Shown: positions 27,274 to 36,366 of the stretch, piece by piece
Numbering within the stretch: position 1 is the stretch's first letter
How the letters are laid out: each line of letters opens with the position of its first letter
Assembly: GCF_001189515.2 (NCBI RefSeq)
Contig: NZ_CP012069.2
Coordinates: 496,001-560,000 of the forward strand
Source of the DNA: Olsenella sp. oral taxon 807
GTDB lineage: Bacteria > Actinomycetota > Coriobacteriia > Coriobacteriales > Atopobiaceae
Direction: 5' to 3'
Length of the DNA stretch: 64,000 nucleotides
Made by a program: the position numbers and the translations under genes
The notes under the pieces: generated by a model
Databases searched by the model: none
What the model was told of the DNA's origin: nothing
What the model saw: only the letters and a program-made list of their open reading frames with translations

Positions 27274-29118
27274 ATGCCCGAGACACTCGAGAGCCTAGTC
27301 AAGCAAGCCATCGCCGCCGCGCAGCAGGAAGGTGACCTTCCTGAATTCACAGTCACTGACTACTGCATGGAGAGGCCTGCGGATACGACGAACGGCGACT
27401 GGTCCAGCACCATCGCAATGCGCTCCGCGCGCCTCGCTCGCATGGCTCCAACCAAGATAGCCGCTACCATCGTCGCCCACATGCCTGCAAGTGATGCTAT
27501 CGCGAAGTGCGAGGTCGCAGGTCCCGGCTTCATCAACTTCTATCTTAGCACCTCGGCCAACAACGAGGTCTTTCGCAGCGTCCGCGAGGCAGGTGGCGAC
27601 TGGGGTAAGATCAACGTGGGCAATGGGCTCAAGCTTAACTACGAGTTCATCTCGGCCAATCCGACAGGTCCCCTGCATGTGGGCCACGGCAGGTGGGCGG
27701 CCTTGGGTGACTCTGTGTGCAACGTGCTCGAGCACACGAACTATGAGGTCACGCGCGAGTACTACATCAATGACCATGGGAGCCAGATGGACGTCTTTGG
27801 ACGTTCGGTAGCGACGCGCTACCTCCAGCTCGTCGAGATCATGAGGGGCAAGGGTCTCTCGCCTGATGACGCCGTGACCCATCTGTTGCAGGATCGTGAT
27901 CGCTACGTCGAGGACGAGCAAGACGAGCACCCTGAGGTTCACCCATACATGGACGCCTTCAACGACGCCTTGGGCGGTAACTCATACGGTGGTGCCTACA
28001 TCATCAAGATCGCCAGGGAGTTCTACGACGAGGATGGCGATAAGTGGGTCGATGTCACCGCAGAGGAGCGCGATGACGAGTTTCGCGAGCGCGCCTATCA
28101 GGCCATGCTCAGGCGCATCAAGGCAACTTGCCATAGCGTCCGCTGTGACTTCGACGTGTGGTTCTCCGAGCGCTCACTCTACCTGAAGGACGAATCGGGT
28201 GCCTCCCAGGTCGACCGCGCCTTCAAGCGCCTTGAGGACATGGGTCACCTCTACAGGACCGATGACGGGGCGCTGTGGTTCAGGTCAACGACCTTTGGCG
28301 ACGACAAGGACCGCGTACTTATCAAGAGCAACGGTGAGTACACCTACTTTGCCTCTGACGTCGCCTACCACTGGAACAAGTTCCAGCGTGATGACTTCTC
28401 GGTTGACCTGTGGGGGGCCGACCACCACGGCTACATCGCCCGCGTGACCAACGTCTGCGACGCCCTTGGCTATCCCGGGAAGTTCGAGGTCGACCTCGGC
28501 CAGTTTGTGAACCTGCTTAGGAACGGTGAGCCGGTTCGCATGTCAAAGCGCAAGGGCACGATGGTCACCTTCGACGAGCTCATTGACGAGGTGGGTGTCG
28601 ATGCCACGCGCTACACGCTCATCAGCCGCTCGTCCAACCAGACGATAGACTTCGACATCGAGGCCGTGAAGCAGAAGGACAGTGCGAACCCGGTCTACTA
28701 CGTGCAGTATGCGCATGCTCGCATCTGCTCTATCCTGCGCAGGGCCGCAGGCGTCTCCGAGGACGAGGCGAGCGAGCTTGGCATGGATGAGGTTGCGCGG
28801 CGTGCTGTCGGGAACAACTACGACCCCTCGCTCCTCTCTGATCCCACCGAGCTTGCACTTGCCCGCAAGATCTCTGAGTTCCCAGAGCTCATCGCAGGTT
28901 GCGCGCGTGACAGGGCGCCCTTTCGCATCACGCACTTCTGCGAGGATCTCGCAAGTGCCTATCACGGCTTCTATGCCAGCTGCCAGGTGCTTCCGAGCAA
29001 GGGGCATCCCGTGGAGGAGGCGCTCTCGAAGGCGCGTCTCGCCGCCTGCGATGCGGTGCGCATCAATTTGGCGGTCGCCCTGAGGCTCATCGGCGTCTCT
29101 GCTCCCGAGGTCATGTAG
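27274..29118 (+). CDS. argS: Arginyl-tRNA synthetase
   Basis: A 614-aa class I aminoacyl-tRNA synthetase. N-terminal Add-1 domain, HIGH-type motif in ANPTGPLHVGHGRW, KMSKS-type motif in PVRMSKRKGTMVTF, and a DALR anticodon-binding domain at the C-terminus ending LRLIGVSAPEVM. ATG at 27274 has AAGGAG at 27261-27266. Two 14-bp direct repeats (ACCTGCGCGTAGA) follow the stop at about 29120-29147, without obvious meaning. Confidence 0.97.
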   Translation: MPETLESLVKQAIAAAQQEGDLPEFTVTDYCMERPADTTNGDWSSTIAMRSARLARMAPTKIAATIVAHMPASDAIAKCEVAGPGFINFYLSTSANNEVFRSVREAGGDWGKINVGNGLKLNYEFISANPTGPLHVGHGRWAALGDSVCNVLEHTNYEVTREYYINDHGSQMDVFGRSVATRYLQLVEIMRGKGLSPDDAVTHLLQDRDRYVEDEQDEHPEVHPYMDAFNDALGGNSYGGAYIIKIAREFYDEDGDKWVDVTAEERDDEFRERAYQAMLRRIKATCHSVRCDFDVWFSERSLYLKDESGASQVDRAFKRLEDMGHLYRTDDGALWFRSTTFGDDKDRVLIKSNGEYTYFASDVAYHWNKFQRDDFSVDLWGADHHGYIARVTNVCDALGYPGKFEVDLGQFVNLLRNGEPVRMSKRKGTMVTFDELIDEVGVDATRYTLISRSSNQTIDFDIEAVKQKDSANPVYYVQYAHARICSILRRAAGVSEDEASELGMDEVARRAVGNNYDPSLLSDPTELALARKISEFPELIAGCARDRAPFRITHFCEDLASAYHGFYASCQVLPSKGHPVEEALSKARLAACDAVRINLAVALRLIGVSAPEVM

Positions 29119-29278
29119 ACACCTGCGCGTAGATACCTGCGCGTAGACATGCACGCGGCCCCATCGCGCCGCGTGCGATGACGGGCGCTGCGCGAACATC
29201 GGGATATGGTGCCCATACAGTGCCTGGACTGCGGAGGGACGAGCATCGGCAGATGATCTGAGCGCACGTGAAAAACAA

Positions 29279-29304
29279 GAGCGGCGGATGTTAGTCCGCC
29301 GCTC
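29279..29304 (-). terminator. Hairpin terminator facing the recombinase remnant
   Basis: Perfect stem GAGCGGCGGA-TGTTAG-TCCGCCGCTC. On the minus strand it is followed by CTTGTTTTTC, giving a T-rich tail, so it best terminates leftward transcription; it may also stop argS transcription. Confidence 0.65.
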
Positions 29305-30746
29305 TGGAAGCTCTAGTGGAGCATAGGGGGAAGCAATCGAACTTGATGGCTTCCCCTTCAACAAGAGGGTCTTCCGTCTCCCCACTCAGCACCTCCATAG
29401 GAACCTCGCGGTTATCCTCCGAGTACCAAGATGTCACCATGAGTCTGTCCTCATACAGATAGATTTTGTCGACAAAATATTTCAGAACGAAATCTCTCAC
29501 CTCTGGATTGTCGAAGTCTGCATGGAGGAACCTGTCGAAGTACGCTTTTATCGAGTGCTCGTTCTCGAAAAGCGACTGCCTGACCATCTCGGTCTCTATG
29601 GCGTCGTTCAGGGCGTCTTTTCATTCCTGAAGTTTGGCCATGCGCCTCTGCGTAGCCTTGTTGAATATTCCTGCCTCTATTGCCTTGACGAAGTTGGCAA
29701 GCCTTTTCTCAACGTCCCTGCGTTGCTGCTCAAGGCTGGAGAGATGCTCGGTGCTCTTGTAATTATCCTCATAATACTTTGCTGCGCCAACAGCGATGGA
29801 TGCAAGATTTTCGCCATCATCCAGAAAACCTTTGAGAATGCCCGTGACGGTATCCTCTATCCACTCCTTGCGCACAGGCCTCTTCGTGCACCTCTTCGCC
29901 CTCCGCTCCTTGCAGTAGTAGTAATAATAATGCTTGGCTCCCGTCTTGCTCGTGCCGGAGACATCTTGCATGGAGTTTTCGCACTCGCCGCAGTAGAGCT
30001 TGTCCGTTAGCCAGTAGCGCAGTGTATCCTGCGCCTGTGCGCTCGCCTTTCTCCTTGAACCGTTGCGCTTGTTCTCGGCAAGCCTTCTCTGCGCCCTGTC
30101 AAATGTCTCCTCGTCCACAATCTGCGGCATACCGTCCTCAACAGTGATGCCACTGTGACGGTATTCGCCGATATAGGCTCTATTCTTGGGCAGCTTGTTC
30201 ATGGTCTTGACACTGAAGAGCGCACCGCGCGTTTGTCCGAAGCCCTTTAGCGTTGAAGTCGTCGCAGATGGACTACATCGCCTCTCCGTCGGCGTACGGA
30301 AAGTTGCCTTGAGTAGAACTCAGCCATGCCCTCCATCATTGTCTCCTTGAGCACCGACTCCGGCGAGTCGTCTGGCGTAGGCTCCGCAGTGAGGCAGATA
30401 CGGCAGCCCGCGTCGCGAATCCGCCGTTTCGCGTCTGCAAGCTCGAAGCGGTCACGTCCCAGCCTGTCCGTCTTCCACAGGATGACGGCGGCCGGTCTTA
30501 TCGTGCCCACCTCAGAGAGCATGAGCTGGTACTGAGGGCGGTCGTTTGTCGTGCCCGACATGGCGGCGTCCCCGTACTCCTTGACGATGTTGTATCCATG
30601 AGCCTTGGCGAACGCCTGCGCCTGCTCCCTCTGCTGGTCTATCGACGCCTCGTTCTGGCTGTGGGAAGAGAAGCGATAGTAGGCGATGGCGAGGCTATTA
30701 TCGTTCTGCTTGAACTTCTTTGGCTTTTCTTAGTCTTATCTGACAC
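29291..30746 (-). pseudogene. Large serine recombinase (integrase), multiply inactivated
   Basis: Starts at GTG 30746 behind AGGAGG. The catalytic domain is recognisable (AIAYYRFSSHSQNEASIDQQ with the nucleophile region, MSGTTNDRPQY, VILWKTDRLGRDRFE), followed by the recombinase domain (DEETFDRAQRRLAE) and the zinc ribbon (LYCGECENSM ... YYYYYCKERR-KRCTKR) and a coiled coil. Lesions: a frameshift near 30720 after about 9 codons, loss of about 60 residues after AEFYSRQLS near 30296, an amber just after it, a frameshift near 30205, and an in-frame TGA near 29618 after LQE. The terminal FDCFPLCST segment overlaps the left attachment repeat. The element cannot integrate or excise with this protein. 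Confidence 0.85.
29316..29331. repeat. Left attachment repeat (attL)
   Basis: GTGGAGCATAGGGGGA, identical to 37903-37918 and lying inside the final codons of the recombinase frame. Confidence 0.75.
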
Positions 30747-30791
30747 CTTATGATTTACCTCCTGTGTTCTTAATTTGCCGCATAACAACAA

Positions 30792-31583
30792 CTACCCCAT
30801 CAGCATCTTGATAGCTGTTTGCACGAACGGGAACATAACAGTTGCCAGCTCTGTTGAACTCTTAGCAATTGATGCCACCTTCTCCAGCTTTTCAGCAAAC
30901 TTTGTCTTGTTCTTCTCTTTCGCAACCTTTTCAAGTTGACGAACAGCATCTTGGGCATCATCTTTCAGATTTTGCTCTATATCGAGGTCAAGAATTGCCT
31001 CTACAGTCGCACCTATAGTCACATCCTTTATCTCCGCTTCCGCATTCGCGGTTGCGGAGACATTGTTATTTATAACAGGTGCAAAATTTATATTCTGATT
31101 ACTCTTTTCTATTTCTTCCTGAAACCACCCATTAGCGTATGTACGTCCCATATCCGTCACTGCAACTAAATATGGAGAATTATCTGACCACTTCACATCC
31201 AATAGACCGCATCGGGAGAGTTCTGCATAGTAAGTGTTTTTGTCAAAATCGGTCGCTACAAATATCGGCTCATCTTCTGATTTTCTTTTTGCCGCATCCT
31301 GCGCAGCGAGGCGGAGCATCAAGCAATCAGCTTCGTCACTTAAGGTCTTGAACCATCTTCTGGCCTTTCTTGCTTTGCTATAGTGTTCCACCCCAGCCGG
31401 AAGCATTGACTGAAACATTACGAGACTATGACCCCAGTCAGTTTGCATTTGAATCATTCCTTGGGTTTTTAGCGCAATAAATGCCTCTGAAGTCCCAAGC
31501 TCCGTGAAATTTTTTACATCTGCATTTTGGTTCATCCAAGCATAGACAAGAGCTGCTTCCTGCTCTAAATTAAGCCCGTTCAT
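30792..31583 (-). CDS. Unknown protein linked to the restriction-modification operon
   Basis: A 263-aa AT-rich gene, 50 bp downstream of the endonuclease on the same strand. The N-terminal part (about 1-150) looks like a winged-helix or DUF-type globular domain (ELSRCGLLDVKWSDNSPYLVAVTDMGRTYANGWF). A low-complexity stretch NFAPVINNNVSATANAEAEI is followed by a helical, lysine-rich C-terminus ending in a hydrophobic stretch (STELATVMFPFVQTAIKML). The family is not recognised. Position next to restriction genes suggests an accessory defence role, but this is context only. Codon use differs from the core genes, so horizontal transfer is likely. Confidence 0.65.
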   Translation of the reverse strand: MNGLNLEQEAALVYAWMNQNADVKNFTELGTSEAFIALKTQGMIQMQTDWGHSLVMFQSMLPAGVEHYSKARKARRWFKTLSDEADCLMLRLAAQDAAKRKSEDEPIFVATDFDKNTYYAELSRCGLLDVKWSDNSPYLVAVTDMGRTYANGWFQEEIEKSNQNINFAPVINNNVSATANAEAEIKDVTIGATVEAILDLDIEQNLKDDAQDAVRQLEKVAKEKNKTKFAEKLEKVASIAKSSTELATVMFPFVQTAIKMLMG

Positions 31584-31633
31584 ATCGTCTTCTCCTGAAT
31601 AGTAATCGATTGGTTAATACAATCCATCCTTGG

Positions 31634-32503
31634 CTACATTTCCATAAGACGCCGCACGTGACTCAACACTTCATCCGCCCATTTTGAATCGTGCCCTGTT
31701 GCCTGCGCCAGTCTTTCGAATTTATCTCTAATGGACTTCTCATCACTATGCTCATCAAACATTTTTAAGAATCTCACCCACCAGCGTGCCCCTATGCCTG
31801 AAAGTGGCGTTTGCATTGTTGATGACACCCATTCGTTCATCAAGCCTCTAACTCGTGCAATACGTCCAAAATTTCCGCCTTTATCATCATGAACAATATC
31901 TGAATATAAGCTACCAGGCGCCGGGTATGGATGTGTGCTAGGATGCTCTACTTTCTGAGCTGAATTGCTTCTGTGTTCCCAATAGTACGTTCGCAAATCT
32001 GCTGCGTATTTTGCTTGTTCGATATAAGGCGGTTCTAAAACAGGTTTGCCAGAAATGACATTTGATAATGACCAAGGAAATACTGCTATTAAATCCCAGA
32101 CTGTCATTGCGTCAGCTGAGGCTTTGAATCTGAATGATGGCATCTCTTCTTTTGCGAGAAGATACCAACCTTTCAACTCAATGCCAATCAATGGTTCTTT
32201 GCCACCTTCCCGTTCAAGACGAACATCAGGAAAGCTTTCTGCATAACGCTTAAATTCATAATCTGCCCATCGTCCATCCGCATCCCAGATTGTTCGTGTA
32301 GCATTAAGCGTCGCTACAGTTTGGTCTTCAATCGCACCACCCAACAATGTATTCATTGCAAATAAATCTGTGGCGGATAATCCCTCTATGTTAATCGGAG
32401 ACGTAAAGTGCATTGGCACGGCACGCAATGCCCTCACCACACCATCACGCAATTCCGTTCTCTCATCATCTTTTGGTAATACATAGCGCGTTACATCGTC
32501 CAT
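31634..32503 (-). CDS. Type II restriction endonuclease, PD-(D/E)XK type
   Basis: A 289-aa protein whose start codon directly follows the methyltransferase stop. A plausible nuclease core is PDVRLEREGGKEPLIGIELKGWYLL (Asp in PD at about 92, then Glu and Lys in IELK), matching the PD-x(n)-ExK arrangement. No helicase or specificity domain, so a simple type II enzyme. Recognition sequence is unknown. Overall AT-rich codon use agrees with transfer together with the methyltransferase. Confidence 0.72.
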   Translation of the reverse strand: MDDVTRYVLPKDDERTELRDGVVRALRAVPMHFTSPINIEGLSATDLFAMNTLLGGAIEDQTVATLNATRTIWDADGRWADYEFKRYAESFPDVRLEREGGKEPLIGIELKGWYLLAKEEMPSFRFKASADAMTVWDLIAVFPWSLSNVISGKPVLEPPYIEQAKYAADLRTYYWEHRSNSAQKVEHPSTHPYPAPGSLYSDIVHDDKGGNFGRIARVRGLMNEWVSSTMQTPLSGIGARWWVRFLKMFDEHSDEKSIRDKFERLAQATGHDSKWADEVLSHVRRLMEM

Positions 32504-33571
32504 TTATTCACCCTCCTTAAATTCATAAACACCGTTTGATTCAAAGTAAGCATTTGCCTCATTAAGGCGTGCAGCCGCGAGTTTGTAAAATGTGTCATCT
32601 ATCTCGGCAGCATATGAACGTCTGCCTAGTAAAGATGAAGCTACAGATGCCGAACACAGTCCGCCAAACGGTTCCCAAACCGTATCCCCGACATTTGATG
32701 CCGCTGCCACCTGAGTGAGCATCAAATCAAGAGGCTTTTGGTTTAAGTGCGCTGCAGATTGTTTTGTCGGCTTATATGTCCTTGGGGCGCTGCGCTCCAT
32801 TGTTCCTTTTAGCCGTTCGCTATCGGCTAGCGGAGGTCTGCTCCATACATTCGTAACTCCGTTACGATGATTCCAAGTAGTCCGAAGACTATCCCAATCA
32901 TGCGCAGAAATCATTGTTTTGCCATCAAGCGAAAAATATGGCCATGATGTCTTCTTGCCGTATTGCATACAATACTCAGCCATCTTTTGAACTGCATCTC
33001 CCGGCGGCCAATACCACAGCCAATCAGCTGTAAGATACTTGCGCGTCGCTGCGTTCTTAACCCCGCACGCTTCATTTGATTTGCTCAACGACAAACCACT
33101 TCGACGCCACTCTGCTCTGAGCCAGCTCTTTGCATTAAGTGTCAGGCCATCACCTGTCTCAAGATATACTGTGCGACGATATAGCGCAGCCACTTCTGTC
33201 ACTACCGGCAACTGCCTGATTGTCTTACCATTCACGTTTCCGGCAATATGTGCAAGACCCTTATCCCAGACAGCTAGCTGTACATACTCCCATCCAGTTG
33301 ACAGGAGCAAAGGATGCACAGTTGCCCATCCAACTTCCGTATTCCAAAACCATAGGCTTGTTGAAGGTTTTGCCGCTTTAGCCCACGCAAGCACATGAGG
33401 CTTATACCAGTCAGTCAGCCCGGCGGCATCTACTGTATCTCCTCGGAATCCGCGTACGCCATATGCGCCGTCTGAAACAATCAAATCCGGAGAGGGCCAG
33501 CGACCGTAAACTTCTGATACATTGCCTTTGTATAGGTGACTCAATTTAAGATTTGTATCTTTTTTCGCCAT
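32504..33571 (-). CDS. Site-specific DNA methyltransferase (N4/N6, beta order)
   Basis: A 355-aa amino-methyltransferase. Motif IV comes first as LIVSDGAYGV (the usual [S/D]PP[Y/F] replaced by DGAYG, a variant used by some N4/N6 enzymes), and the AdoMet-binding motif I lies near the C-terminus as VWEPFGGLCSASVASSLLGR, followed by YAAEIDDTFYKLAAARL. This motif IV before motif I order defines the beta class. The start ATG overlaps the stop of the ribbon-helix-helix gene (TAATG). It would protect host sites from the adjacent endonuclease. Whether the base is N4-cytosine or N6-adenine cannot be told. Confidence 0.85.
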   Translation of the reverse strand: MAKKDTNLKLSHLYKGNVSEVYGRWPSPDLIVSDGAYGVRGFRGDTVDAAGLTDWYKPHVLAWAKAAKPSTSLWFWNTEVGWATVHPLLLSTGWEYVQLAVWDKGLAHIAGNVNGKTIRQLPVVTEVAALYRRTVYLETGDGLTLNAKSWLRAEWRRSGLSLSKSNEACGVKNAATRKYLTADWLWYWPPGDAVQKMAEYCMQYGKKTSWPYFSLDGKTMISAHDWDSLRTTWNHRNGVTNVWSRPPLADSERLKGTMERSAPRTYKPTKQSAAHLNQKPLDLMLTQVAAASNVGDTVWEPFGGLCSASVASSLLGRRSYAAEIDDTFYKLAAARLNEANAYFESNGVYEFKEGE

Positions 33572-33753
33572 TACTCGTTACCTCGCTTGTAATATCCCTG
33601 CTTCTCTAAAAAGCGGCTCAATAGCTCTCTCACCACGGGGGCGTTCTTCGTATCGTTGTCCAAACAATACTGTCCCAACGCCTTGTGCAGCTCCGGCTCC
33701 ACGTAGACCTGCAAGAGCCTCGTGTCCTTGGACTTTCTCGATTTCCCAACCAT
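33571..33753 (-). CDS. Ribbon-helix-helix regulator of the restriction-modification operon
   Basis: A 60-aa CopG/Arc-like protein: basic N-terminus, the beta strand RLLQVYVEPELHKALGQYC and two helices ending in ELLSRFLEKQG. It starts 20 bp from a tandem 8-bp repeat that is a likely operator, with AGGAGG before the ATG. It overlaps the methyltransferase start, so the two are translationally coupled. It probably represses its own operon, replacing the usual helix-turn-helix C protein. Confidence 0.75.
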   Translation of the reverse strand: MVGKSRKSKDTRLLQVYVEPELHKALGQYCLDNDTKNAPVVRELLSRFLEKQGYYKRGNE

Positions 33754-33773
33754 AGACTCCTCCTGAATTCAAT

Positions 33774-33789
33774 TTACATAGTTACATAG
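33774..33789. promoter_or_regulatory. Tandem operator TTACATAG x2
   Basis: Two adjoining perfect copies of TTACATAG (33774-33781, 33782-33789), with a related TTTACAT at 33797-33803. They lie 21 bp ahead of the ribbon-helix-helix start codon. Such short tandem sites are typical targets of this regulator class. Confidence 0.55.
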
Positions 33790-33876
33790 TATCATGTTTA
33801 CATTCCATTTCCAAGCACAAACGAGTCCTATGGACTCGCGGGAGCGCATGCACAATCAAGTCAAGGAGGATTGAAC

Positions 33877-34233
33877 ATGTACGACTACCGAGAGGCAATA
33901 AAAGAAGACATTCGCAACTACATCATCAAAAACACCGACTGGGAGGAACACACAAACAGAAATGACCTTGAGGAGCGTCTGCAAGATATGCTGTGGACAG
34001 AAGACTCCGTCACGGGCAACGCCTCAGGCTCTTACACATTCAGCCGTTCCAAAGCACAAGAATACATCCTGGACAACCTCGACCTGTTGGAAGAAGCATG
34101 TGCAGGGCTAGGAACGGATGAAGCTACCGTTGGACGCTGGCTGCTGGCCTCTGACTTCGAGAACATGGACGTCACAATCCGCTGTTATCTTCTCAGCCAG
34201 TGCATCCATGAAGTATCGGATGAATTTGATTAG
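33877..34233 (+). CDS. Conserved mobile-element protein of unknown function
   Basis: A 118-aa acidic protein (MYDYREAIKEDIRNYI ... CIHEVSDEFD), similar in character to small conserved proteins of plasmids and integrative elements of Gram-positive bacteria. AAGGAGG at 33863-33869 supports the ATG at 33877. It is transcribed divergently from the restriction-modification operon and is followed by two hairpin terminators. No catalytic motif seen. Confidence 0.7.
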   Translation: MYDYREAIKEDIRNYIIKNTDWEEHTNRNDLEERLQDMLWTEDSVTGNASGSYTFSRSKAQEYILDNLDLLEEACAGLGTDEATVGRWLLASDFENMDVTIRCYLLSQCIHEVSDEFD

Positions 34234-34243
34234 GACTTCTTTG

Positions 34244-34265
34244 GGTCATTTTCGTGACCGTTTTT
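34244..34265 (+). terminator. Rho-independent terminator
   Basis: GGTCA-TTTTCG-TGACC-G-TTTTT, 11 bp after the 118-aa gene. Confidence 0.65.
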
Positions 34266-34282
34266 CGTCCAAATTCAGGTAT

Positions 34283-34326
34283 AAAAATAACCATAGTGCC
34301 AGTCATCGGCATTATGGTTATTTTTT
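34283..34326. terminator. Bidirectional terminator disrupted on its right by the IS
   Basis: AAAAATAACCATA pairs with TATGGTTATTTTT across a 17-base loop, with A- and T-tracts on both sides. The ISL3 element inserted in its T-tract, duplicating TATTTTTT. Confidence 0.65.
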
Positions 34327-35749
34327 GGCTCTTCGGGGTTTTTGGTGGGTAGCACGGGCTAGGACTGACGGTCCCGAGAACCCCGAGCGGCTTCTTGGGC
34401 TACCATCCTGTGGTCATGCTGTGAGACGGACCACGGAGGTTGCCGATGCGCCGGGACGCGAGGATGCTGGCGGCGCTCTTCGAGCGCTCGATGGGGCTGG
34501 GCGAGGCCTGGGAGGTCTCCGAGACCTGGTTCGAGGAGGTCGAGGGAGGCCCCGACGAGCTCCACGTCAGGGTGGCCAGGAGGCGGGGCCACGCGGTCCC
34601 CTGCCCGGAGTGCGGCGTCCCCTGCGGCGTGCACGACGCCCGCGAGCGCACCTGGCGCCATCTCGACATCTGGCAGTCCGGGACCTACGTCCACTGCGCC
34701 GTGCCGAGGACGGACTGCCCCGAGCACGGCGCGGGGACCGTGCTCATGCCCTGGGAGGTGCGGCCGAACTCACACTTCACGGCCCTCTTCGAGGCCCAGG
34801 TGCTCGCGGCCTGCATGCGGGGCTCGACCGTCAAGGCGGTTGCCGAGGCGCTCGGCGAGGACGACCGCAGGCCCAGGGACATGCTCGGGCGCGCCGTCGC
34901 GCAGGCCAGGGGGTCTGCCGACTACTCGGGCGTCAGGCGCGTGGGCATAGACGAGACCAGCCGCTCGAGGGGCCACACCTACATATCCACCATGCTCGAC
35001 CTCGACGGCAGGAGGTGCGTCGCCGTGACCGACGGAAACGACAGGGGGTCCGTGGGCCGCATGTGCGACCAGCTCGAGGCCCACGGCGGCGACAGGGCGG
35101 CGATCACCGAGGTCACCCGTGACATGTCGGGCTCCTTCTCCTCCGGCGTCTCCGAGGAGATGCCGGAGGCGACGCAGACCATCGACCGCTTCCACGTCAT
35201 GCAGCTCTTCTCGAGGGCGACGGATCGCGTCAGGTGCCGTGAGCGCAGGGAGTCCGACGAGAAGCGCGAGGCGCCCGAGCGCACCAAGTACGTGTGGCCC
35301 GAGCGCGAGGAGAACCTGACGGGGCGACAGCGGGAGGTGCGCGAGAGGCTCGCACCCAACAGGAGCCACCTCAGGACGGCCCGGGCCTGCCAGATGACCG
35401 AGGCGATGCGCGACGTCTACGGCTGCGCGACGGCAGAGGAGGCGAGGCCGATGCTCGACAGGCTCCTCAGCTGGATGATGCACTCCAACGTCCCCGATAT
35501 GAAGGGGGTCGCCAGGACGGTCCGGGAGAACAGGGAGGGGATCCTCGGCTACTTCGGCAGCAGGCTCACAAATGCCTACCTCGAGGGCGCAAACTCGCTC
35601 ATACAGTCCATCAAGAAGGCTGCCAGGGGATTTCGCAACGTGGAGTACTTCACAACAGCGATTTTCCTCAGGCTGGGAGGCCTGTCGTTCGACGCCCTCG
35701 CTTGCGCTCAGTCCTAGCCCGTGCTACCCACCAAAAACCCCGAAGAGCC
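34327..35749 (+). mobile_element. Complete ISL3-family insertion sequence
   Basis: 1423 bp. Perfect 42-bp terminal inverted repeats (34327-34368 and 35708-35749, outer ends GGCTCTTCGGGGTTTTTGGT) and an 8-bp target duplication TATTTTTT (34319-34326, 35750-35757), as expected for ISL3. It contains one intact transposase gene, so it is likely active and recent. It is inserted in an intergenic terminator of the integrated element. Confidence 0.93.
34446..35717 (+). CDS. ISL3 family transposase
   Basis: A 423-aa transposase. The N-terminal zinc-finger-like segment has CPECGVPCGVHD and a HLDIWQSGTYVHCAVPRTDCPEH stretch. The DDE region is visible as VGIDETSRSRGHTYIS (first Asp), TRDMSGSF...TIDRFHVMQLFS (second Asp) and LEGANSLIQSIKKAARGFRN (Glu). 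Start ATG at 34446 behind GGAGG at 34435-34439. The stop codon lies inside the right inverted repeat. Length and order are complete for the family; codon GC is very high compared with the surrounding element. Confidence 0.94.
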   Translation: MRRDARMLAALFERSMGLGEAWEVSETWFEEVEGGPDELHVRVARRRGHAVPCPECGVPCGVHDARERTWRHLDIWQSGTYVHCAVPRTDCPEHGAGTVLMPWEVRPNSHFTALFEAQVLAACMRGSTVKAVAEALGEDDRRPRDMLGRAVAQARGSADYSGVRRVGIDETSRSRGHTYISTMLDLDGRRCVAVTDGNDRGSVGRMCDQLEAHGGDRAAITEVTRDMSGSFSSGVSEEMPEATQTIDRFHVMQLFSRATDRVRCRERRESDEKREAPERTKYVWPEREENLTGRQREVRERLAPNRSHLRTARACQMTEAMRDVYGCATAEEARPMLDRLLSWMMHSNVPDMKGVARTVRENREGILGYFGSRLTNAYLEGANSLIQSIKKAARGFRNVEYFTTAIFLRLGGLSFDALACAQS

Positions 35750-35788
35750 TATTTTTTTGCCACTTTTTGGTCAGCATTGTAACCAAAA

Positions 35789-36366
35789 TTAAAACTGTAT
35801 CTGGTCATCGTCATGCCTGTGTTCGTAGGCTTCAATCATTTCATCCATCCACTCTCGAACCTCATAAGCACTTTTTTGACGCTGTCTCTCTTCTTCTGGA
35901 GTGCCTGCCACGCTGTCTCGCACCGTGCATAGAAGTTCGGATACTTCCCTTTGATTCTGTCAATGACGAACTGCGCGAATATAGAGGGCGCAGAATCAAC
36001 CTCCTGCGCGTTTTTCAGCAACTCATCGACTTGTTTGCCTTGTCGGCAATCAAACGCGCTCTGCGGTCGTTTTCGGCTTTCTGACGGGCATTCTCGTCCT
36101 CTCGTGCTATCAGGTCGTCGGCCCACTTCTTAGCGTTCGCGATGATTTGACCGCTGTCATATACATCAGGCGTGCCCATGGCGTTTTTGAGGGCGTATGT
36201 CACCTCAAACACCTCATGCTTCTTCCTGCCAGCATCATTGATTTCCTTCTTGGCTTGTTTCCTTTTAGGCTCAAGTTCTGCCAGCTCGTCCTCTGCGTCC
36301 GTGACTCGTCCCTGCACGTCCTCAAGGTCGCCTATCTTCTCGTTCGCTTCGTCGCTTAGCCTCTGG
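35789..36366 (-). pseudogene. C-terminal remnant of a coiled-coil mobilisation-type protein
   Basis: Minus-strand frames can be joined into one helical, charged sequence: QRLSDEANEKIGDLEDV, then LAELEPKRKQAKKEINDAG ... SGQIIANAKKWADDLI, then QVDELLKNAQEVDSAPSIF ... then SAYEVREWMDEMIEAYEHRH ending at 35789. At least two frameshifts separate the blocks (near 36035-36060 and near 35870). The upstream end is cut by the IS630 insertion at 36367. The pattern resembles the long coiled C-terminus of MobV/Pre-type plasmid recombination proteins, but the diagnostic N-terminus is absent, so the family call is tentative. Confidence 0.45.
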
